Source: JANLQX01 sp031368215
Lineage (GTDB): Bacteria; Actinomycetota; Acidimicrobiia; Acidimicrobiales; JANYDT01
NCBI GenBank assembly: GCA_031368215.1
Contig: JANLRD010000276.1
Location: forward strand, 54,531-118,530
DNA length: 64,000 bases
Reading direction: 5' to 3'
Shown here in pieces: positions 44,031 through 51,803 of the stretch. Made by a program: the position numbers and the translations under genes. Position 1 is the first letter of the stretch, and every line of letters starts with the position of its first letter. The notes below the pieces were generated by a model. It made no database searches. It saw only the letters and a program-made list of their open reading frames with translations, and was not told where the DNA came from.

Positions 44031-44663
44031 TCACCCACCGGCGCGAGCGACGAGTCTCTTCTTGCCGAAGTAGAACGCCGCCCCGGCGACGACGACGGCG
44101 ATCGCCACCCACCCGATGTACTTCACGATGTCCTCGGCACGGTCGCCCAATTTGTAGCCGCCGAGCACGCACAGCGAGGCCCACGAGATCGCGCCGAACA
44201 GGTCGTAGAGCAGGAAGTCCTTCTTGTAGTTGAGCCCGGCCATGCCGGCCGTGGCCGGCATGATCGCCCGAAGGAACCCGAGCCATCGGCCGACCAGGAC
44301 GATCAGGCCACGTCGACGTTGGATCAGGGTCTCGGCCTTTTGCCAGTTCTCGGCGCCGAGCTTTCGGCCCAGCCGCGAGACCTTCACCCGCTCGCCGTAG
44401 CGCCGTCCGATGGTGAAGCCGACGGCGTCACCGAGGATCGCCGCGACACAGCCGACCACCACCATGAGCCAGACGTTCACGCCACCGTCGGAAAGGCCGG
44501 CGGTGATCCCGGCGATGATCAGCGTGACTTCACCGGGTACGAAGAACAGCAGGGTTCCCGTCTCTGCGAACGCAAGGGCGAACACGGCGACGTAGAGCCA
44601 GGGACCCTCGATACCCTGCACCCAGTCCTTCAGGAAGTTGACGGAGATCGCCAACGTGGTCAT
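44031..44663 (-). CDS. DedA-family membrane protein
   Basis: 210 residues with four to six hydrophobic segments. It has the DedA motif GTLLFFVPGEVTLIIAG, the conserved acidic/glycine block VVGCVAAILGDAVGFTIGRRYG, and the arginine-rich VGRWLGFLRAIMPATAGMAGLNYKKDFLLYDLFGAISW. DedA proteins are lipid-flippase-like and are thought to help in membrane lipid recycling (undecaprenyl or phospholipid). It is followed by the secreted hydrolase one base later and preceded by the SDR with a 43-bp gap. Confidence 0.93.
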   Translation of the reverse strand: MTTLAISVNFLKDWVQGIEGPWLYVAVFALAFAETGTLLFFVPGEVTLIIAGITAGLSDGGVNVWLMVVVGCVAAILGDAVGFTIGRRYGERVKVSRLGRKLGAENWQKAETLIQRRRGLIVLVGRWLGFLRAIMPATAGMAGLNYKKDFLLYDLFGAISWASLCVLGGYKLGDRAEDIVKYIGWVAIAVVVAGAAFYFGKKRLVARAGG

Positions 44664-44706
44664 CGCTATTCCGCCTTGGGGTGGCCTGAGTTCGGGGCAG
44701 GCGTCT

Positions 44707-45501
44707 TCATTCGGGAGTCGTGTACGCGCTCACGATGCCGCCGTCGACAATCAGTGACTGCCCTGTCATGAAGCTCGAATCGTCCGACGCCAGGAACAGC
44801 GCCGCTCTCGCCAGTTCCTCGGCCTCCGCCCAGCGGCCCATCGGGATGTGCACGACACGGCGGGCCTTGCGCGCCGGGTCGCTCCACAGTTGCTCCAACA
44901 GCGGTGTGCCCACCGGTCCGGGACACAACGCGTTCGCCCGGATGCCCTGACGTGCGTAGATCGCCGCGATCTCGCGGGTCATCGACAGCACCGCACCCTT
45001 GGTCGCGGTGTACGCGATCTGTGGGGTCGCCGCTCCCATATGGGCAACGAAGCTGGCGACATTGATGATGGATCCGCCTCCGCTCGCGAGCATCGCCGGG
45101 ATGCCGTGCTTGCAGCACAGGAAGACCCCCTTCGCGTTCACCTCGAAGGTTCGATCCCAGGTCGATTCCGATGTCACCACCGGGTCGTCGTCGTCACCCA
45201 TCATGATTCCGGCGTTGTTGTAGAGCACGTGGAGCCCGCCGAACGATCCGACGGCGGCGGCCACCATCGACGCAACGTCGGCGTCACGGGCGACGTCCCC
45301 CGACACCGCGGTGCCGGTGAAACCGTCGGACGCGATCTCCGCCACAACCGCATCGGCGGCGGCCCGATCGATGTCGGCGACCACCACCTTCGCGCCCTGT
45401 TGGGCGAACAGCAAGGCCGCAAGCCTTCCCATCCCTCCGCCGGCGCCGGTGATGAGTGCGACTTTTCCGTCCAACCGGGCAACGTTTTCGAATCTGCTCA
45501 C
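44707..45501 (-). CDS. SDR family NAD(P)-dependent oxidoreductase
   Basis: 264 residues from the GTG at 45501; a GTG one codon upstream (45504) is also possible. The cofactor motif is VALITGAGGGMGRL, the NNAG block is LHVLYNNAGIM, and the catalytic serine/tyrosine/lysine are in IINVASFVAHMG and IAYTATKGAVL (YxxxK). The proline-glycine motif CPGPVGTP and the C-terminal MTGQSLIVDGGI complete a classical short-chain dehydrogenase. The substrate is not predictable. The gene is divergent from the secreted-protein cluster, with three hairpins in the shared gap. Confidence 0.92.
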   Translation of the reverse strand: MSRFENVARLDGKVALITGAGGGMGRLAALLFAQQGAKVVVADIDRAAADAVVAEIASDGFTGTAVSGDVARDADVASMVAAAVGSFGGLHVLYNNAGIMMGDDDDPVVTSESTWDRTFEVNAKGVFLCCKHGIPAMLASGGGSIINVASFVAHMGAATPQIAYTATKGAVLSMTREIAAIYARQGIRANALCPGPVGTPLLEQLWSDPARKARRVVHIPMGRWAEAEELARAALFLASDDSSFMTGQSLIVDGGIVSAYTTPE

Positions 45502-45562
45502 CACTCCACCGTATCCGGGAGCCACCGCCGCCCGACTCGTCCGGCATCTGCGAGGGAAACGA

Positions 45563-45649
45563 AGCCGGCCGAACCCGCGATCGGCCGGCTCCGGCGATCG
45601 CTCCTTCCCCGGAAGGAGCGAGGATCCACCCGGCGAATGATCCGCCGGG
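45563..45649. promoter_or_regulatory. Three consecutive perfect hairpins before the secreted-protein gene
   Basis: Hairpin 1 has AGCCGGCCGA at 45563-45572 and its complement at 45581-45590 with an 8-nt loop. Hairpin 2 has 11+11 bp arms (TCGCTCCTTCC and its complement) at 45598-45621 with a 2-nt loop. Hairpin 3 has 7+7 bp arms (CCCGGCG) at 45629-45649 with a 7-nt loop. They end 26 bp before the ATG of the first gene of the ABC cluster. The arrangement could be a cis-acting RNA or a set of operators. No known riboswitch was recognised. Confidence 0.4.
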
Positions 45650-45675
45650 AACCTCCGGACCCGTAGCGTTGGGCC

Positions 45676-46626
45676 ATGGCACCACGACTCTCCGATCCCG
45701 CGCGTTCCACGCCCCTCGTGCGGGGACTCCGCCGCACTGCGCCGCTGCTGTTCCTTGCCGTGGCGGCAACGGTGTTCGTCCCCGGTACCTCGGCGTCGGC
45801 AGCAGATGATTCGCTGAGGGATTTCTTCAACATCGATGGCAGCGGCATCCAGCGTCTCGCCCGTCAGCAGGAAGAGTCGGTTGCGGCCTGCATGACGAAG
45901 AAGGGTTTCACCTACAAAGTCGTCGGCGTCGGGAACTTCTCGGCGATCGCCGACGCCGCGGGTGATCCGGAGAAATTTGCCGACAAGTACGGCTACGGCA
46001 TCTCGACGCTGATCGACCCGAGCACTGCGGGAAAGCCCGCAAAGCAGAACGCCAACGAACTCGCCCTCGCAAAGATGAGCGCCGGCCAGAAGAAGGCCTA
46101 CAACAAGGCGCTGCTCGGTTCCGAAACTGCCGAGCCCTCGATTCTCGGAGGCGGGGGTTGCGTCGGCGAGGGCACGAAGAAGCTCTTCGCGTCCTTCGCC
46201 AAGCTCCAGGCTCTCGGACCGCAATTCGAGGAAATCCAAAAGCGTGTCGACAACGATCCGAAGGTGCTCGCCGGCATGAAGACGTGGTCGGCGTGCATGA
46301 AGGATTCCGGGTACACGTTCCGGGCCGATTCCGACGTCATGGCCGCCCTCACCAAGGAACTCAGCACCATCTCCGGCCCGCCCGCAGGCGCGGATGGCGG
46401 TGGCTTGGCCTCCGCCTTCGGCTTTGACGCCTCGAAGATCGATCCGGTCAAACTCCGGGCGCTCCAGAAGAAGGAGCTCGCGATCAACAAGGCGGACCGT
46501 TCGTGTGCCAAGAAGCATCTGGCGGACCGTGACGCGATCCGCAAGGTCGAGGAGAAGAAGTTCATCGACAAGAACCGCTCTGTGCTCGAGGCGGTCCGCA
46601 ACGACCTCGGCGGCAAGAAGAAGTGA
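45676..46626 (+). CDS. Secreted hypothetical protein with four cysteines (ABC-cluster member)
   Basis: 316 residues with a Sec signal peptide (RRTAPLLFLAVAATVFVPGTSASA, cleavage near ASA-A). The mature part is helical and Lys-rich, with cysteines at about residues 72, 162, 207 and 277. Two similar segments (AACMTKKGFTY and SACMKDSGYTF) suggest an internal duplication with the pattern ACM then Gly and an aromatic residue. There is no known domain I can name. It has the same strand as, and precedes by 33 bp, a peptidoglycan-binding adaptor and an ABC transporter, so it is probably a substrate, sensor or partner of that system. No strong ribosome site is visible. I do not recognise its family. 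Confidence 0.85.
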   Translation: MAPRLSDPARSTPLVRGLRRTAPLLFLAVAATVFVPGTSASAADDSLRDFFNIDGSGIQRLARQQEESVAACMTKKGFTYKVVGVGNFSAIADAAGDPEKFADKYGYGISTLIDPSTAGKPAKQNANELALAKMSAGQKKAYNKALLGSETAEPSILGGGGCVGEGTKKLFASFAKLQALGPQFEEIQKRVDNDPKVLAGMKTWSACMKDSGYTFRADSDVMAALTKELSTISGPPAGADGGGLASAFGFDASKIDPVKLRALQKKELAINKADRSCAKKHLADRDAIRKVEEKKFIDKNRSVLEAVRNDLGGKKK

Positions 46627-46659
46627 GCGCATGACCTTCACCCGTTCTTCGGGGCGACC

Positions 46660-48963
46660 ATGATGCGCACCCGACTCCTTGCCCTGTGTACGGCCGGCGT
46701 TGTGGCCGTCGGGGCCGGGGGCTTCGTCCTCGGCCGCCAGGTCAAGTCACCCGCCGACGCCGCCGCGCAAGCCGCTCCTCCCACCGCTTCGCGCCTGGCC
46801 GTTCCGGTGGAACGGCGAGTGATCTCGGCCACGCTGATCACCCGTGGCGACGTCCGCTTCGGCGACCCCAAGCCGGTCGTCCTGCCTCCGTCCGCGCTGA
46901 AGGCCAACCTCGGGAACCTCGTCACCCTCGCGGCCACCAAGGGCCAGGAGATCGAGGCGGGCAAGCGGGTGCTGGAAGTCGCCGGGCGACCGGTTCTCGC
47001 GCTCGTCGGGTCGACGCCGGCCTATCGGGATCTCCGTCCCGGCGATCAGGGCGACGACGTCAGGCAGCTGGAAGTCGGACTGTCCAAGCTCGGATTCGAT
47101 CCCGGAGCCGTCGACGGCCGCTACGACGATGCCACCGAGAAGGGTGTGGAAGCCTGGTATCGCAACGTCGGGTACGAACCGTTCGGTCCCACCGAGACCC
47201 AGCGAACCCAGCTGCAGACACTGCGTGACGGCAGTACCCGCGCGGCCGACGGCGTGCGGAATGCTCAGCGCGCGTATGACAATGCGGCAAAACCGGCGCG
47301 GAGCCGAGTGCTCCAAGCCGACGAATCGGTGCGCTCCGCGAAGGACAAGGCCGCCACGGCTCCATCCGATGCCGAGGACTCTGCCCGCAAAGCCGATGGC
47401 CTGGTCGCAGCACGCCAGGCCGCGCTCGACCAGGCGATGGCGACCCGCGATCAGGCCGCGGCCGGTGTGCGCCGGGCCGAGAGGGAGCGCGACGATTCGA
47501 GCGCGGTCCGTGACGCAGACCTTGCCGTCGATGATGCCAAGGCTGCGGTGATCGACGCGGACGCCGCCATCGCTCAGGCCGAGCGGGGTGTCGTCGAGGC
47601 ACAGCGATCGGTCGACGACGCACGGGCGAATGTGGTCGATGCCCAGAAGAGCCTCGAGGTGGCGAAGGAGAACGAACGCCGCGGCTCGGCCATCGTGTGC
47701 CCGACCCCCGCACCGTGCGAGGTCCCCGACAATTCGATCCAGAAGGAGGCCACGCGCAACGCCGAAAGCCGACTTCGGCAGGCGAACACTGCGGTCGAAT
47801 CGGCCGTGTCCGCGCTGGCCAGCCGCACGGACTCTGTTGAACAGGCCCGCCGCGCCCGCGACCGTTCCGTGCGCGCCGTCACGCGGGCGGAGGCAGGCCG
47901 GGCGAAGGCCGTCGACGCCGGACCGGATCGGGCTCAGGCGGTCGTCGACACCAATGCCAAGCTCATGCAGGCGACGAGTGCTGCCGCCCAGGCCGAACGC
48001 GATCTCGATGATGCCCGCAGGGGCGTGGACTCGGCCCGGCGTCAGGGATCGACCGGTACGCGTGCCGCGGACGCCGCCCTCGACGTTGCGCTCGCCGGCC
48101 GATCCGAACTGTCGAGTGCGTCGGAGCTCGCCCCGCTCCGTGCCGCGCTCGACTCGGCCATCGACACCAAGCGGCGGGCCGACGCCGACCTCGCCGACCT
48201 CGAATCGAAAGTGGGCATCAGCGTCCCGGCCAACGAGATCGTCTTCCTTCCCGACCTTCCCCGTCGGGTCGACGAGGTGAAAGTCGGCAGAGGTGAAGCG
48301 GTCACCGGCGCAGTCATCAGCGTGACCAACGCCCGACTCGCCGTTGACGCCTCGGTCGACGCCGTCGATGCACCCCGTCTTCGCACAGGCGCGCCCGGAG
48401 AGATCGAGGCCGAGGATCTCTCGCTCACCCTGCCCGTGACGATCACCAAGATCGCCAACCGGCCGGGAACCGATGGGGCCGATCCCGACAAGGTCCGGAT
48501 CGAGCTCACCATCGATGAGGGAACGAGCGGCGATGGCTCGACAGCGTTCGATCCGTCGACCCTCAACGGCGTGAACGTCAAGGTCACGCTGCCGATCAAA
48601 TCGACCGGCACCTCGGTTCTCGCGGTGCCGGTGGCCGCGGTCTCGGTTGCCGGTGATGGTTCGAGCCGAATCGAGATCGAGGACGACCCGGCGAAGCCGA
48701 CCCGCTTCGTTACCGTCACGCCCGGCCTCGCGGCCGACGGCTACGTCGAGATCACCCCGGTCGGAGGTGGGCGGGTACGCGAAGGCGACCTGGTCGTGGT
48801 CGGGAGCGAAGGCGCGTCCGATCTCAGTGTGACGACCGATGCGACAGAGGAAACCGCCGAGTCCGATACGGGTCCGCCTTCGGACACCGCCACGCCCTCC
48901 GAGACAGCCAAGCCCGACGGCACGGAGGCAGACGCAGCCGCCGACAGCGCGGCACCTTCGTGA
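46660..48963 (+). CDS. Membrane-anchored peptidoglycan-binding coiled-coil adaptor (MacA/HlyD-like)
   Basis: 767 residues. An N-terminal signal-anchor (LLALCTAGVVAVGAGGFVLG) is followed by a beta-rich part and a PG_binding_1-type domain at about residues 125-180 (LRPGDQGDDVRQLEVGLSKLGFDPGAVDGRYDDATEKGV). A long Ala/Arg/Asp-rich coiled coil runs from about residues 190 to 515 and is broken by CPTPAPC at residues 347-353, which looks like the tip of a helical hairpin. The rest is HlyD/MacA-like beta-barrel (LPVTITKIANRPG, VPVAAVSVAGDG, VTPGLAADGYVEI). The Thr/Ala/acidic tail is disordered. Its GTGA overlap with the ATPase shows coupling. It should link a MacB-type permease to the cell wall in an organism without an outer membrane. 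Confidence 0.8.
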   Translation: MMRTRLLALCTAGVVAVGAGGFVLGRQVKSPADAAAQAAPPTASRLAVPVERRVISATLITRGDVRFGDPKPVVLPPSALKANLGNLVTLAATKGQEIEAGKRVLEVAGRPVLALVGSTPAYRDLRPGDQGDDVRQLEVGLSKLGFDPGAVDGRYDDATEKGVEAWYRNVGYEPFGPTETQRTQLQTLRDGSTRAADGVRNAQRAYDNAAKPARSRVLQADESVRSAKDKAATAPSDAEDSARKADGLVAARQAALDQAMATRDQAAAGVRRAERERDDSSAVRDADLAVDDAKAAVIDADAAIAQAERGVVEAQRSVDDARANVVDAQKSLEVAKENERRGSAIVCPTPAPCEVPDNSIQKEATRNAESRLRQANTAVESAVSALASRTDSVEQARRARDRSVRAVTRAEAGRAKAVDAGPDRAQAVVDTNAKLMQATSAAAQAERDLDDARRGVDSARRQGSTGTRAADAALDVALAGRSELSSASELAPLRAALDSAIDTKRRADADLADLESKVGISVPANEIVFLPDLPRRVDEVKVGRGEAVTGAVISVTNARLAVDASVDAVDAPRLRTGAPGEIEAEDLSLTLPVTITKIANRPGTDGADPDKVRIELTIDEGTSGDGSTAFDPSTLNGVNVKVTLPIKSTGTSVLAVPVAAVSVAGDGSSRIEIEDDPAKPTRFVTVTPGLAADGYVEITPVGGGRVREGDLVVVGSEGASDLSVTTDATEETAESDTGPPSDTATPSETAKPDGTEADAAADSAAPS

Positions 48964-49688
48964 GCGACGTTCTCGTTCCGACCGACGTCGCTGAGTCGAC
49001 GGCCGCGGCGGCGCTGCCGGTGGTCGACCTTCGCAGCGTCGGACGGACCTTCGACACCACCCCACCGGTGCACGCCCTCATCGACGTCGACCTCACGGTG
49101 CAACGCGGCGACTGGCTCGCCGTCGTCGGTCCGTCCGGCTCGGGGAAATCGACGCTGCTCAACGTGCTCGGCCTCCTCGACATCGCGACGTCGGGGACGT
49201 ACGTGCTCTACGGCATCGACGTGTCCGGGCTCTCAGACGCCGAGCGCACTGCGGTCCGCGGCGAGCGGATCGGCTTCGTCTTCCAGAGCTTTCATCTCCT
49301 GTCGCATCGCAGCGTTATCGAGAATGTGATGCTGGCCGAGGTGTACGGCACCACAAAGCGCCGGTTCCCGAGGTCCGGCCGACGCGAACGGGCCGCGGCT
49401 GCACTCGAGCGCGTCGGCCTCGCGCATCGGCTGGAGTTCCTGCCGTCCCGCCTCTCCGGTGGCGAACGCCAACGGGTGGCCATTGCTCGTGCGCTGGCGA
49501 CCCGACCATCGCTGCTGCTCGCCGACGAACCGACGGGCAACCTCGACACGCACACGACAGAATCGATCCTCGAGCTCTTCGAAAGTCTGCGCGCTGATGA
49601 TCTGACCATCATCATGATCACCCACGATGCCGACGTGGCAGAGCGGGCGGGTCGAGCGGTGCGGATCCGCGACGGCAGGCTCACATGA
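48960..49688 (+). CDS. ABC transporter ATP-binding protein (MacB/LolD-like)
   Basis: 242 residues. Walker A is GPSGSGKST, the Q-loop region is ERIGFVFQSFHLL, the signature is SRLSGGERQRVAIARAL, Walker B is LLLADEPTGNLDT and the H-loop is IMITHDADVA. The family is the one that drives MacB, LolCDE and FtsEX-type mechanotransmission rather than classic import. The N-terminal 20 residues before the first strand are extra. It overlaps the adaptor by 4 bp and the permease by 4 bp, so the three are one coupled unit. Confidence 0.95.
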   Translation: MSDVLVPTDVAESTAAAALPVVDLRSVGRTFDTTPPVHALIDVDLTVQRGDWLAVVGPSGSGKSTLLNVLGLLDIATSGTYVLYGIDVSGLSDAERTAVRGERIGFVFQSFHLLSHRSVIENVMLAEVYGTTKRRFPRSGRRERAAAALERVGLAHRLEFLPSRLSGGERQRVAIARALATRPSLLLADEPTGNLDTHTTESILELFESLRADDLTIIMITHDADVAERAGRAVRIRDGRLT

Positions 49689-50905
49689 GCGCCGCGTCCC
49701 GTCCCCGGGTGTCGTGGCGTGACCTCGCCGATGAGTCGATCGCCGGACTCTTCGCCCGTCCCGCCCGCGCCGTGCTCACCGTGCTCGGAACCGTGCTCGG
49801 GATCGCTGCGCTCGTCGGCACGCTCGGCATATCGCGCACACAGTCGAACCAGATCGTCGGCCGGTTCGACGCGCTCGCGGCGACGGAGATCACGGCTAAG
49901 ACACGCGAATCCGGTGGCCGCGCCACGGCCTCGGTGATCCCCTGGAGCGCCGAGGCCCGCGTGAGCCGCCTCAACGGCGTCCGCTCGGCCGGAACGATCT
50001 CGCCGGTCGACGTGAAGGGTGCGCTCGCCCGCACCGTGCCCGTGAACGACCCGGCCAACGTGACGGAGTTCGACCTCCCGGTGCGGGCGGTCTCGCCCGG
50101 CCTCTTTGCAGCTGTACGCACCCGACTCCGCACCGGGCGCGTCTTCGACGAAGGCCACAGCGCGCGAGCCGACCGGGTGGCGGTGCTCGGGCCGGGAGCG
50201 GCGGATCGGCTCGGCATCAACCGCATCACCAACCTGCCCGGCATCTACCTCGGCAACCGCGTGTTCCAGGTGATCGGCATCGTCGATGACGTGGCGCGGC
50301 GGGCGGAGCTCCTCGACGCGATCATCATCCCCGAAGGCACGGCGCGGGCGCTGTACCGGCTCAAGGGACCCGAACGGCTCCAGGTGGACACCGCGGTTGG
50401 AGCGGCTTCTCTTGTCGCCTCGCAGATCGCCCCGGTGCTCAACCCGAACGATCCCGGTCGGCTCGAGGTGTCTTCTCCGCCGGAGCCGAAGGAGACGAAG
50501 GCAGCGGTGACCGGCGACCTGAACCGTCTGTTCCTCGTCCTCGGAGCAATCTCGCTGCTCATCGGCGCGATCGGAATCGCGAACGTCACGCTCGTCTCGG
50601 TCCTCGAGCGCACAGGCGAGATCGGACTCCGTCGATCGCTCGGCGCGGCGCGACGACACATCGCCATCCAGTTCCTGGCCGAGGCGGCGTTGACAGGTCT
50701 GGCCGGCGGCATCCTCGGAGCGACCGTCGGCACTCTCGCCACCGTGATCTACGGAGCATCGATCGACACGACGCCCGTGCTCGACGCCCGCATTCCCCTG
50801 CTCACCCCGCTCCTCGGCCTGCTGACCGGCGTGCTCGCCGGCCTGTACCCGGCTGCGAAGGCCGCCGCCAAGCAACCCGTGGAAGCGCTCCGCTCCGGCA
50901 CCTGA
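49685..50905 (+). CDS. ABC transporter permease (MacB/FtsX family)
   Basis: 406 residues. One N-terminal helix (AVLTVLGTVLGIAALVGTLGI) is followed by a large extracytoplasmic MacB_PCD domain of about 230 residues. The FtsX C-terminal part then has three helices (LFLVLGAISLLIGAIGIANVTLVSV, LAEAALTGLAGGILGATVGTL and LLTPLLGLLTGVLAGLYPA) with the conserved ERTGEIGLRRSLGAARRHI. This is the topology of mechanotransmitters such as MacB and LolC. With the separate ATPase and a wall-binding adaptor it forms a candidate system for moving or sensing the secreted protein. It is the last gene of the cluster; the next gene converges. Confidence 0.93.
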   Translation: MSAASRPRVSWRDLADESIAGLFARPARAVLTVLGTVLGIAALVGTLGISRTQSNQIVGRFDALAATEITAKTRESGGRATASVIPWSAEARVSRLNGVRSAGTISPVDVKGALARTVPVNDPANVTEFDLPVRAVSPGLFAAVRTRLRTGRVFDEGHSARADRVAVLGPGAADRLGINRITNLPGIYLGNRVFQVIGIVDDVARRAELLDAIIIPEGTARALYRLKGPERLQVDTAVGAASLVASQIAPVLNPNDPGRLEVSSPPEPKETKAAVTGDLNRLFLVLGAISLLIGAIGIANVTLVSVLERTGEIGLRRSLGAARRHIAIQFLAEAALTGLAGGILGATVGTLATVIYGASIDTTPVLDARIPLLTPLLGLLTGVLAGLYPAAKAAAKQPVEALRSGT

Positions 50906-50918
50906 CGCAGTTGGGGCC

Positions 50919-51710
50919 TCAGCCTCGCCAGGTGAAGCGAGCAGGGCGCTTGTCGCGGATCGCCGCAGTGCCTTCCCGGTGGTCCTCGTTCTCCAGGGCC
51001 GAACGGAACAGCGCCAGGGTCTCCGGGCTCTCGTCGCGCAAGCCGGCTGCGCCGAGTGCAACCGTGCGCTTCATCGTGCGGACGGAGAACTGCGAGGTCG
51101 CACAGACGTCGCGCACCAGCGCATCGACCGTCGCCGCGAACGCGTCCGGGGCGACGAGTTCGTTCACGAGCCCCATGCGCTGCGATTCGGCGGCGTCGAA
51201 CTGTCGCGCCGTGAACAGAATTCGCTTGGCCTCCGATGCCCCGACGAGCGCAACCAGCGAAGCGGTCGGCTCGAATAGGTAGATCATGCCGATCTTCGCC
51301 GGAGTGCAGCCGAAGCGGGCCGAGGTGTCGGCGACGCGCAGGTCACATGCGGTGGCAACCATGAGTCCACCGCCGACACAGAATCCCTGAATAGCGGCGA
51401 TGGTCGGCTTCGTCGCATCGCGCAACGCGAGAAAAGCCCGCCGCACGTGATCCCGGTTCGCCTCGCCGGCGTCAGCGTCCCCGGCTGCGGCACGGACCTC
51501 CTCGAGATCGGCCCCGCCCGAGAATGTGGCACTGGTCGACTCGACCACGATGCACAGCACCTCGACGTCGGCCTCGGCCAATGCGACCGCATCGGCCAGG
51601 CCGTCCCACATCACGTTGGTGAACGCGTTGCGCTTGGAAGGGCGATCGATCCGTATGCGCGCTGATGACCCAATTCGGTCGTACCCGATTCCTTCGCACA
51701 CCTGAGTCAT
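50919..51710 (-). CDS. Enoyl-CoA hydratase/isomerase family protein
   Basis: 263 residues of the crotonase fold. It shows RPSKRNAFTNVMWDGL, the oxyanion-forming block VESTSATFSGGADLEEVR, and IAAIQGFCVGGGLMVATACDLRVADTSARFG. These match hydratases and isomerases acting on CoA thioesters. The second glutamate usual in true enoyl-CoA hydratase is not clear to me, so isomerase or another crotonase activity is equally possible. No beta-oxidation partner is adjacent. It is divergent from the deacetylase gene with a palindrome between. Confidence 0.88.
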   Translation of the reverse strand: MTQVCEGIGYDRIGSSARIRIDRPSKRNAFTNVMWDGLADAVALAEADVEVLCIVVESTSATFSGGADLEEVRAAAGDADAGEANRDHVRRAFLALRDATKPTIAAIQGFCVGGGLMVATACDLRVADTSARFGCTPAKIGMIYLFEPTASLVALVGASEAKRILFTARQFDAAESQRMGLVNELVAPDAFAATVDALVRDVCATSQFSVRTMKRTVALGAAGLRDESPETLALFRSALENEDHREGTAAIRDKRPARFTWRG

Positions 51711-51752
51711 GGGCGGCGAGGCTACCGGCCGGAGTCGCCCGCCCCCGACGGA

Positions 51753-51793
51753 CTAGTGCATCTGTAACAGGAACTTCCGACTCAGTGCACTAG
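51753..51793. promoter_or_regulatory. Palindrome between divergent enoyl-CoA hydratase and deacetylase genes
   Basis: CTAGTGCA at 51753-51760 is matched by TGCACTAG at 51786-51793 with a 25-nt spacer, in a 93-bp divergent gap. Both arms share AGTGCA. It sits 11 bp before the deacetylase start, so protein binding would block it; this is inference. Confidence 0.4.
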
Positions 51794-51803
51794 AACGGAA
51801 ATC

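Noticed and set aside
45502..46641. Extension of the SDR frame upstream to 46641
   Set aside because: The added sequence is Arg/Gly-rich, lies opposite the secreted-protein gene and has no similarity to SDR proteins, which begin just before VALITGAGG.
46747..49065. A 772-codon minus-strand open frame opposite the adaptor gene
   Set aside because: It is rich in Arg, Gly and His with no domain or ribosome site, as expected for an antisense shadow in GC-rich DNA. The plus-strand frame has a signal anchor and recognisable domains.
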